A stretch of 49,903 bases of DNA, from assembly GCA_024402115.1 (NCBI GenBank), contig JAKSJQ010000012.1, positions 1 to 49,903 of the forward strand, read 5' to 3'. The DNA is from Bacteroidales bacterium (GTDB lineage: Bacteria > Bacteroidota > Bacteroidia > Bacteroidales > UBA932). Of this stretch, positions 8,960 to 15,782 are shown piece by piece; position 1 is the first letter of the stretch, and each line of letters opens with the position of its first letter. Position numbers and translations under genes: made by a program. The notes below the pieces were generated by a model. The model was not told the DNA's origin and ran no database searches. It saw only the letters and a program-made list of their open reading frames with translations.

Positions 8960-10873
8960 ATGACAGAAAGACTTACCATCGTCCAGTTCGTGGAGAAATA
9001 CTGCGAAAAGTACGCTCAGAACACTTTCCTTCGTGAGAAGGTTGACGGCGTGTGGACAGAGACAACATTCAGCCAGACCAAGGCGCAGGCATATAGGATA
9101 GCTGCTGGCTTCATGTCCCTTGGCCTCCAGAAGGGAGACAAGGTATGCCTTCTCTCGGAAGGACGCAATCTTTGGATTCTCGGCGAGCTCGGAATCCTCT
9201 ATACAGGCGCGGTAAACGTTCCGCTTTCGGTAAGCCTCGACGAGAATGAACTTCTCTTCAGGATCAACCATTCTGAGGCCAGATATATCTTGGTTTCCCG
9301 CAACCATCTCTCTAAGGTGCGCAAGACCCTCGACCAGTGCCCTGCGCTAGAGAAGGTGATCGTCCTCGATGAGCTTGACTCATACCAGGACAAGGAAATC
9401 TGCATCAACGAGGTTGCGAAGCTCGGTGACGCATTCCTTGCTGAGCACAAGGACGAGTTCGTCGCAAGGTACACATCCATCCTTCCTGACGACTACGCTA
9501 CCATCAGCTACACCTCAGGTACCACAGCTGATCCTAAGGGTATTCTCCTTACCCACCGCAACTATACCGCGAACGTAGAGCAGGCATCTACCGCAATCAC
9601 CATCCCACCTGATTACGTGATGCTCATCATCCTTCCTCTCGACCACTGCTTCGCACATGTCGCTGGATTCTACATCATGATGTATTCGGGTGCTTCTATC
9701 GCCACCGTTCCTGCAGGAAAGGGCGGAATGGAGGCTCTCCGCAACATTCCTATCGCAATCAAGGAGATCCGTCCGCACGTGATGCTCTCAGTTCCTGCAC
9801 TCAGCAAGAACTTCAAGAAGGGTATCGAGGCCGGAATCAAGAAGAAGAGCCCTACCATCCAGAAGCTCTACGATTTCGCTGTCAAGAACGCTATCGCATA
9901 CAACAAGGAGGTCTACAACGCCGGCGGTATCCTCAACTGGTGGAGAAAGCCTCTCATGGCCCTCTTCGACAAGCTCGTGTTCCAGAGCGTTCGTGAGGCT
10001 GGCTTCGGCGGACGCATGAAGTTCTTCGTAGGCGGCGGTGCGCTCCTCGACATCGATCTCCAGAGATATTACTACGCCATCGGAGTCCCTATCTTCCAGG
10101 GTTACGGACTCAGCGAGGCGACTCCTATCATCTGTGCAAACTCTCCTGTCCGTTACGTGATGGGCTCTTCTGGCCGTCTCGTGCAGCCAATGGAGTGCAA
10201 GATCTGCGACAGTGACGGAAACGAGGTTCCTGCGGGTCAGCTCGGCGAGATCGTCGTGAAGGGCGAGAACGTGATGGCAGGTTATTGGAAGAATCCTAAG
10301 AGTACAGCCGAGACCGTCAGGGAAGGCTGGCTCCACACCGGAGACATGGGCTACATCTGGCCAGAGGATCATAGGATTCTCTACGTGGTCGGCCGCTTCA
10401 AGGCTCTCCTCATTTCTTCAGACGGAGAGAAGTATTCTCCTGAGCTCATGGAGGAGTCATACGTCGAGGGTTCAAAGTACATCGACGGGGCAGTTCTCCA
10501 CAACAGCCAGGATCCATACACCATCCTCCTCATGGTTCCGAACAAGGATGCACTCAAGGAGTACATCAAGGAGAAGTTCCCTACCCTCGATATCGAGTCT
10601 GCAGAGGCTAAGGACAAGATGCTTGCAAAGCTCGGCGAGGAAGTGAACATGTTCCGCAAGGGTGGCAGCCATGCCGGTCAGTTCCCTGAGAAGTGGCTCC
10701 CAGCAGCTACGGTTGTGCTTCCTGAGCCTTTCACCGCAGCAAACGGTCAGCTCAACAGTACCTCTAAGGTAGTCCGCAGGAAAGTGGAAGAAGCTGCTGC
10801 TCAGGCAATGGCATTTGCTTACACTCCTGAAGGAAAGAATATCGTCAATGAACTTAATCGTAAGGCGCTCTAA
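8960..10873 (+). CDS. AMP-dependent long-chain acyl-CoA ligase
   Basis: The enzyme would activate fatty acids to acyl-CoA through an acyl-adenylate. The 637-residue length fits the FadD/long-chain acyl-CoA synthetase group. The AMP-binding P-loop YTSGTTADPKG lies at about residues 184-194, followed by LPLDHCFAHVAG, the adenylate-binding GYGLSEATP near 391, and the HTGDMGYI...VVGRFKALLISSDGEKYSPE hinge segment that closes over the active site. No transmembrane segment is obvious. It follows the deoxynucleoside kinase gene and is followed by an AT-rich hairpin (10882-10904). A role in lipid turnover or uptake of host or dietary fatty acids is inference. Confidence 0.88.
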   Translation: MTERLTIVQFVEKYCEKYAQNTFLREKVDGVWTETTFSQTKAQAYRIAAGFMSLGLQKGDKVCLLSEGRNLWILGELGILYTGAVNVPLSVSLDENELLFRINHSEARYILVSRNHLSKVRKTLDQCPALEKVIVLDELDSYQDKEICINEVAKLGDAFLAEHKDEFVARYTSILPDDYATISYTSGTTADPKGILLTHRNYTANVEQASTAITIPPDYVMLIILPLDHCFAHVAGFYIMMYSGASIATVPAGKGGMEALRNIPIAIKEIRPHVMLSVPALSKNFKKGIEAGIKKKSPTIQKLYDFAVKNAIAYNKEVYNAGGILNWWRKPLMALFDKLVFQSVREAGFGGRMKFFVGGGALLDIDLQRYYYAIGVPIFQGYGLSEATPIICANSPVRYVMGSSGRLVQPMECKICDSDGNEVPAGQLGEIVVKGENVMAGYWKNPKSTAETVREGWLHTGDMGYIWPEDHRILYVVGRFKALLISSDGEKYSPELMEESYVEGSKYIDGAVLHNSQDPYTILLMVPNKDALKEYIKEKFPTLDIESAEAKDKMLAKLGEEVNMFRKGGSHAGQFPEKWLPAATVVLPEPFTAANGQLNSTSKVVRRKVEEAAAQAMAFAYTPEGKNIVNELNRKAL

Positions 10874-10881
10874 AAATTTTT

Positions 10882-10904
10882 AACCAAAAACTTGGATTTT
10901 GGTT
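10882..10904 (+). terminator. Possible weak terminator after the acyl-CoA ligase gene
   Basis: AACCAAAA (10882-10889) pairs with TTTTGGTT (10897-10904) around a 7-base loop, followed by TTAAAT. The stem is AT-rich and the T-run short, so termination would be inefficient; it also overlaps the promoter proposed for the candidate small RNA. Confidence 0.35.
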
Positions 10905-10921
10905 TTAAATCTTTAACTTTG
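10892..10921 (+). promoter_or_regulatory. Promoter-like TTG-N19-TAACTTTG upstream of a non-coding interval
   Basis: TAACTTTG at 10914-10921 matches the -7 consensus, with TTG at 10892-10894 in a plausible -33 position. No gene starts within 130 bases downstream; instead a strong terminator follows at 10981-11013. Confidence 0.5.
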
Positions 10922-10927
10922 TCCTCG

Positions 10928-11013
10928 GACATGTGAAAACTCTTTTCCTTGTCTATTTGTTAAGTTCGTTTTATATACGAAGCCGGTTCCTTGGGGAGGG
11001 GACCGGCTTTTTT
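10928..11013 (+). ncRNA. Candidate small RNA or attenuated leader, about 86 nt
   Basis: The interval begins where transcription from the 10914-10921 promoter element should start and ends in a strong intrinsic terminator. It has no credible ORF. A small internal hairpin is possible (TTCGT with ACGAA, around 10967-10983, overlapping the terminator foot). It could be an independent small RNA, or a prematurely terminated leader of the transporter gene downstream, which has its own promoter element after the terminator. I do not recognise it as a known RNA family. Confidence 0.4.
10981..11013 (+). terminator. Strong intrinsic terminator
   Basis: AGCCGGTTCC (10981-10990) pairs with a complementary arm at 10999-11008 (one G-U pair) around an 8-base loop, followed by a T run to 11013. 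It is a textbook intrinsic terminator lying 40 bases before the transporter gene. Confidence 0.85.
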
Positions 11014-11025
11014 CATATATTTTAT

Positions 11026-11033
11026 TACTTTTG
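11026..11033 (+). promoter_or_regulatory. Promoter of the transporter-malQ operon, TACTTTTG
   Basis: This is an exact TAnnTTTG match 19 bases before the ATG at 11053, and it lies downstream of the terminator, so the transporter operon can be transcribed independently. Confidence 0.6.
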
Positions 11034-11052
11034 CACGCGTAATTGAAGTGGA

Positions 11053-12408
11053 ATGAATCTATTATCGATATATAAGGTCAGCCTTCCGTCTGCAGAAAAG
11101 GTTCCTGCAGACAAGGAGAAGGACGTGTACCGACAGCTCAGGAACAGGACTTTCTGGGGAGCCTGCACGGCCTACAGCCTCTATTATGTGTGCCGCCTGG
11201 CGCTCAGCGTGGTCAAGCAGCCTCTTATCGACGGCGGCGTGCTCAGCGCAAGCCAGCTCGGCCTGATAGGCTCTGCGATGCTCTTCGTATATGCCATAGG
11301 CAAGTTCATGAATGGTTTCGTCGCGGCCTACTGCAACATCAGGAGGTTCATGGCGACCGGACTCCTCGTGTCGTCCCTGATTAATCTCCTGCTCGGAGGA
11401 CTTGGATATGCCTCGGATATCATCACCATACCTTCCTTCGCTCTCATGCTGCTCTTCGCGATCCTCTGGGGTGCGAACGGCTGGGCTCAGTCGATGGGAT
11501 CGGCACCGGCGGTGATCAGCCTTTCGAGGTGGTTCCCTCTCAAGGAAAGGGGAACATGGTACAGCATACTGAGCTCTACCCCTTACCTGGGTGAGTTCCT
11601 TACCTTCAACCTTCTGGGCTTCCTCGTGGCGAAGCTCGGATGGGAGTCATGCTTCATCGTGTCGTCCGTCATAGGAATGATCGGCGCGGCGATAATCATC
11701 ATCTTCGTCACCGATACTCCCGAAAGCCGTGGACTCCGCTCGATCCAGGAGCTTTCTGACGAGGCAGTGACCACCGAGGACAAGGAGAAGGTCAGCATAC
11801 TCCAGAAGAAGGTGCTGCTCCATCCGGGCATCTGGGTGATCGCTCTTTCCAGCGCCTTCATCTACATCACCAAGTACGCGCTTTCCGGTTGGGGAGTGCT
11901 CTTCCTCCAGAAGGCAAAAGGCTTCAGCCTCGAGTCGGCGACGCAGATCATCGCATGGTCGGCAGCATCCGGCGTGCTCGGAACCATAGCTGCAGGTTGG
12001 CTCTCGGACAAGGTCTTCAAGGGTGACAGAGCAAAGCCTGCCCTTCTTTCCGGCTTCATCGGAATGGCATCTCTCGCAGGCTTCCTCTTCCTTGAAGGTG
12101 GATATGCGATGAACATAGTTTACGTTTCTCTCTTCAGTCTCGCGGTCGGAGTCCTCTACTGTATCGTGGCAGGTCTCATGGCACTGGACATCGTCCCTCG
12201 CAAGGCTACCGGCGCGGCACTCGGTATCGTCGGAATCTCGAGCTATGTGGCTGCAGGAATACAGGATGTGGTCAGCGGCTATCTGATCGAAGGCTATCAG
12301 GCTATCGACGGAAGCTATGACTTCGTTCCGGTGTCGATTTTCTGGCTCGTGGCAGCTTTCCTTGCGTTCGTGCTTCCGGTGGTGAACTGGAAGAGGTTGA
12401 AGAAATAA
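11053..12408 (+). CDS. Organophosphate:phosphate antiporter family MFS transporter (GlpT/UhpT-like)
   Basis: The 451-residue inner-membrane protein looks like a 12-helix major facilitator of the organophosphate/inorganic phosphate antiporter family, which exchanges phosphate for glycerol-3-phosphate or hexose phosphates. Features are the N-terminal FWGACTAYSLYYVCRLALSVVKQPL segment with the conserved Arg, a GKFMNGF loop, NGWAQSMGSAPAV in helix 4-5, and the long hydrophilic central loop around residues 225-265. The start is fixed by the promoter 20 bases upstream. It is followed 10 bp later by malQ, so the operon may link sugar-phosphate uptake to glucan metabolism. The substrate is not shown. 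Confidence 0.85.
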   Translation: MNLLSIYKVSLPSAEKVPADKEKDVYRQLRNRTFWGACTAYSLYYVCRLALSVVKQPLIDGGVLSASQLGLIGSAMLFVYAIGKFMNGFVAAYCNIRRFMATGLLVSSLINLLLGGLGYASDIITIPSFALMLLFAILWGANGWAQSMGSAPAVISLSRWFPLKERGTWYSILSSTPYLGEFLTFNLLGFLVAKLGWESCFIVSSVIGMIGAAIIIIFVTDTPESRGLRSIQELSDEAVTTEDKEKVSILQKKVLLHPGIWVIALSSAFIYITKYALSGWGVLFLQKAKGFSLESATQIIAWSAASGVLGTIAAGWLSDKVFKGDRAKPALLSGFIGMASLAGFLFLEGGYAMNIVYVSLFSLAVGVLYCIVAGLMALDIVPRKATGAALGIVGISSYVAAGIQDVVSGYLIEGYQAIDGSYDFVPVSIFWLVAAFLAFVLPVVNWKRLKK

Positions 12409-12418
12409 GGCGAAAAGA

Positions 12419-14392
12419 ATGAAAATCAATTTCAGCATAGAATATTGGACCCGTTGGGGTGAGAATCTCGTCCTCCGCTCGGGATATAAGGCCTTTCCTA
12501 TGGACTATGTCGCAGACGGAATATGGTCGGTAGACGTTGAGGCTTCCACCCTCTTCGCAGAGAAGGACTCCGTGGAATACTTCTACGAGGTCGTGACCGA
12601 CGGTCTCTCGACAAGGCACGAGTGGCGTGCCCATACCCTCGACCTGAAGACCGCGAAGGCTTCGGTCAGGGACACCTGGTCGGACATCCCTGGATGGAAG
12701 GGAGCCGGTACCGCGATTCCGGTGTTTGCCCTGCGTACGGCGGACGACTTCGGTGTGGGTGAGTTCAGGGACCTTAAGAAGCTCGTGGACTGGGCCCAGA
12801 AGACAGGCCAGACACTCATTCAGATCCTTCCGGTGAATGATACCACCATGACCGGGGACTGGATGGACTCATACCCTTACAATGCCAATTCCACCTTTGC
12901 CCTCCATCCTCAGTTCCTGCATCTCCCGGATCTCGGTATCGAGGAGGACGAGGAGTTCAAGGCTCTCCAGAAGGAACTCAACTCTCTCGAGAAGATCGAC
13001 TATGTGAAGGTGAACCAGGCCAAGAACCGTTACCTTCGCAAGGCATTCGCAGCCAATGGTGCAGCCGTGGCAAGGAGGAAGGCATACAAGGATTTCGTTG
13101 AGGCCAACAAGAGCTGGCTCATCCCTTATGCTGCCTTCTGTGCGCTCAGGGACGAGTACAAGACTGCAGAATTCTCGAGATGGGGTGACATGGCAGTATA
13201 TACTCCTGCGAAGGTCCAGGTCTACTGCGACGCGAACAAGAAGGAGATCGCGTACCACTGCTTCGTGCAGTACCACCTCGATGCGCAGTTCCGCGAGGTT
13301 AGGAACTATGCCCATGCCCATGGCGTCTTCCTCAAGGGAGACCTCCCTATAGGAGTGAGCCGTACCAGCGCGGATGCATGGCAGAATCCAAGGCTCTTCA
13401 ACATGGATTCGCAGGCAGGTGCTCCGCCTGATGCCTTTGCCGTGGACGGCCAGAACTGGGGCTTCCCGACCTACAATTGGGAGGAGATGGCCAAGGATGA
13501 CTATGCTTGGTGGAAGGGGCGCCTCCGCAAGATGAGCGACTATTTCGATGCATTCCGCATCGATCACATACTCGGATTCTTCCGCATCTGGGAGATTCCT
13601 ATGCCTATCAAGAGCGGTCTCGAGGGACATTTCAACCCTGCGATGCCTTACTCGGAGGAGGAACTCAGGAAGATGGGCTATGCGGATAAGATGGAATACT
13701 TCATCGAGGATCCGCACAGGGCCGGCTGGTACCATCCACGGATCGATGCCCAGAAGCAGCTCGGCGACCTCTATGAGGACTTTTTCTACCACAGGCACAA
13801 CGAGTTCTGGAAGGAGACCGCGCTCAAGAAGCTTTCCGCTCTGCTCGGGTCGACGAACATGCTTGCATGCGGCGAGGACCTCGGAATGATTCCTGCATGC
13901 GTGCCGGAGGTGATGGATCGTCTCAACGTGATATCGCTCGAGATTCAGCGCATGCCAAAGGAATATGGCGTGGCTTTCGGTAATCCGGCGAAGTACCCGT
14001 ATGCCTGCGTCTGCACCACCTCAACCCATGACATGAACCCTATCAGGGCATGGTGGGAGGAAGACAGGGAACTCACTCAGCGTTTCTATAACGAGATGCT
14101 CGGGATGGACGGTGATGCACCGGTAAGCTGCGACGAGAAGCTCTGCCGAATGATAATCGAGCAACATCTCGCGTCTCCGGCTAAGCTCGTGATACTCCCT
14201 CTTCAGGACTGGCTTGCGCTAGATGCGAAGCTCTGCTTTGACGGTCCTGTGGAAGACGAGAGGATCAACATCCCTGCTATCTGCCCATACAACTGGAGGT
14301 ACAGGATGCATATCTGCATGGAGGATATCCTTGCGTCGGATTGTTTCAACAAGATGGTTTCGGAGCTCATCGCGGCTTCCGGACGATGCTAG
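12419..14392 (+). CDS. malQ: 4-alpha-glucanotransferase with N-terminal starch-binding-like domain (GH77)
   Basis: The enzyme transfers alpha-1,4-glucan segments during glycogen/maltodextrin use. Residues 1-95 resemble a CBM20-type carbohydrate-binding module (FSIEYWTRWGENLVL...VEYFYEV). The GH77 catalytic barrel follows: DDFGVGEFRDLKKLVDWAQ, YPYNANSTFALHP, LKGDLPIGVSRTSADAWQNP, nucleophile Asp381 in FRIDH, acid/base Glu486 in CGEDLG, and the Asp of STHDMNP near 537. A glycine/methionine-rich insertion after the nucleophile (about residues 397-450) resembles plant DPE2-type enzymes. From memory, many Bacteroidetes homologues carry two CBM20 modules; this one shows one. It overlaps nothing and lies 10 bp after the transporter gene. 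Confidence 0.92.
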   Translation: MKINFSIEYWTRWGENLVLRSGYKAFPMDYVADGIWSVDVEASTLFAEKDSVEYFYEVVTDGLSTRHEWRAHTLDLKTAKASVRDTWSDIPGWKGAGTAIPVFALRTADDFGVGEFRDLKKLVDWAQKTGQTLIQILPVNDTTMTGDWMDSYPYNANSTFALHPQFLHLPDLGIEEDEEFKALQKELNSLEKIDYVKVNQAKNRYLRKAFAANGAAVARRKAYKDFVEANKSWLIPYAAFCALRDEYKTAEFSRWGDMAVYTPAKVQVYCDANKKEIAYHCFVQYHLDAQFREVRNYAHAHGVFLKGDLPIGVSRTSADAWQNPRLFNMDSQAGAPPDAFAVDGQNWGFPTYNWEEMAKDDYAWWKGRLRKMSDYFDAFRIDHILGFFRIWEIPMPIKSGLEGHFNPAMPYSEEELRKMGYADKMEYFIEDPHRAGWYHPRIDAQKQLGDLYEDFFYHRHNEFWKETALKKLSALLGSTNMLACGEDLGMIPACVPEVMDRLNVISLEIQRMPKEYGVAFGNPAKYPYACVCTTSTHDMNPIRAWWEEDRELTQRFYNEMLGMDGDAPVSCDEKLCRMIIEQHLASPAKLVILPLQDWLALDAKLCFDGPVEDERINIPAICPYNWRYRMHICMEDILASDCFNKMVSELIAASGRC

Positions 14393-14403
14393 ACAGAGAT
14401 ACT

Positions 14404-15231
14404 ATGAAACGTTTTGCCTCATTCTTTGCCCTTGCGCTTCTTGCGCTGGGATGCTGCAGGAATTCTGCGGACGTGATATATGAGATGGATGTGCGTCAAT
14501 TCACCCAGGAAGGAACCTATGCCGCAGCCGTGGCGGAGCTACCTCGGCTGAAGGATCTCGGTATTGACATTCTGTGGCTCAGCGACAGGCGTGCGGACAG
14601 CGATAGCCTGGAAGCCTTCGACGCCGCAGCCCGTAAGCTGGGCCTGAGGACCGTGATTGCCTGGAACTATAGCGAATCCTTCGACCACGACGTCAGGCTG
14701 GGACGAAGCTTCTATTCCCTGACGAAAGACCCGGTTCTTGACAGTGCGGCTGTTTCCGCCTTGAGCGCTTTCGTCAGTTCCGAGGCGTCCCGTTATCCTG
14801 ACCCAGCCCGTGCGATACTGTATACCGAAGACAGGTCAGATGTGACTGCTGAAGGTCTTGGCAGGCTTGAGGACAATATGGCGATGCTCTCGTTCACCCT
14901 TCCTCAGGGACATCCTATGATTGCCTTCGGACAGGACACCACTTACGATTACAAGCCGTTGACGACTATACGTCACCAGCGTCCTTCGCTCAGGCAAGGT
15001 GACTTCACCATACTTGAGGACCAGTGGGTACCTGACGGAGTGTTCGCTTTCACGAGGTCGCTCAAGAAAGAGCAGGTACTCGTCATGGCAAACTTCACCG
15101 ACACTTATCTCACCTGTGCTCTTCCTGAGGAGATGACTTGGGAGGATGCCGTGAGCGGAGAGGCTCTCGAAGATGAGCTTATCTGCCCTGTTCTCGAACC
15201 GTGGGGCTGGAGAATTCTGGTCCGTAGATAG
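14404..15231 (+). CDS. Lipoprotein resembling an alpha-amylase (GH13) lacking its catalytic core
   Basis: This 275-residue predicted lipoprotein has the lipobox LALGC at residues 14-18. Residues about 26-95 look like the first strands of a GH13 barrel (VIYEMDVRQF, LKDLGIDILWL, AARKLGLRTVIAWNYS). Residues about 170-275 look like the last strand and beta-sandwich domain C (GHPMIAFGQD, TTIRHQRPSLRQGDF, GVFAFTRSLKKEQVLVMANF). The middle of the barrel, with the nucleophile Asp, acid/base Glu and third Asp motifs, is absent, so hydrolase activity is unlikely. I chose the ATG at 14404, 11 bp after malQ, because it begins a signal peptide; an earlier in-frame ATG lies inside malQ. It may be a glucan-binding or structural protein; function unknown. 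Confidence 0.75.
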   Translation: MKRFASFFALALLALGCCRNSADVIYEMDVRQFTQEGTYAAAVAELPRLKDLGIDILWLSDRRADSDSLEAFDAAARKLGLRTVIAWNYSESFDHDVRLGRSFYSLTKDPVLDSAAVSALSAFVSSEASRYPDPARAILYTEDRSDVTAEGLGRLEDNMAMLSFTLPQGHPMIAFGQDTTYDYKPLTTIRHQRPSLRQGDFTILEDQWVPDGVFAFTRSLKKEQVLVMANFTDTYLTCALPEEMTWEDAVSGEALEDELICPVLEPWGWRILVRR

Positions 15232-15248
15232 ATCTTATTGCGGGGATA

Positions 15249-15776
15249 TTAGAGATTCAGGAATTCCTGGATCTTGTGGGCGAGGGTAGGGACATTGCGT
15301 CCGTCTATCAGGAGGACCTTGTGCGCGGCGGCTTCATAGATAGGAGATCTCTTCTCCATCATCTCTTCTATTCCGTTGCCAGCGAGAAGCGGACGAGTCT
15401 TTGCGGCCTCCTCGAGGCTTCGTCCTCCTAGAAGGTGGGTACGTATCGTAGATGCTGAACCCTTGAGATATATGCACTGAGTGCGGTCCTGGACCATCTT
15501 CAGACACTCTGGGGTCGTCACCGCACCTCCGCCGAGAGAAAGGATCAGTGACTTTCCGTTGCTTTCATAATCGTCCAGCACCTTTTCCAGACAATCCCGC
15601 TCTATCTTTCTGAATGCAGCCTCTCCTTCGGTTGCGAATATCTCAGGAATAGGGCGTTGCTGGTCGTTTACGATATAGTCATCCAGGTCGAGGAAATCAT
15701 ATTGAATCAGCGTCGAAAGATATCTTCCGACGCTGGTCTTTCCACTTCCCATGAATCCTGTGAGACTTACTATCAT
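15249..15776 (-). CDS. aroK: Shikimate kinase
   Basis: The enzyme phosphorylates shikimate at the 3-hydroxyl in the pathway to chorismate, the precursor that also feeds menaquinone synthesis by the men genes elsewhere in this window. The 175-residue length is typical. Visible motifs are the P-loop GFMGSGKTS near residues 7-15, the shikimate-binding DLDDYI near 32-37, FRKIERD near 56, and LSLGGGAVTT near 79-88. It begins 6 bp after parC and is presumably co-transcribed with it. It ends 17 bp from the convergent lipoprotein gene, with no clear terminator between. Confidence 0.94.
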   Translation of the reverse strand: MIVSLTGFMGSGKTSVGRYLSTLIQYDFLDLDDYIVNDQQRPIPEIFATEGEAAFRKIERDCLEKVLDDYESNGKSLILSLGGGAVTTPECLKMVQDRTQCIYLKGSASTIRTHLLGGRSLEEAAKTRPLLAGNGIEEMMEKRSPIYEAAAHKVLLIDGRNVPTLAHKIQEFLNL

Positions 15777-15782
15777 GGTATC

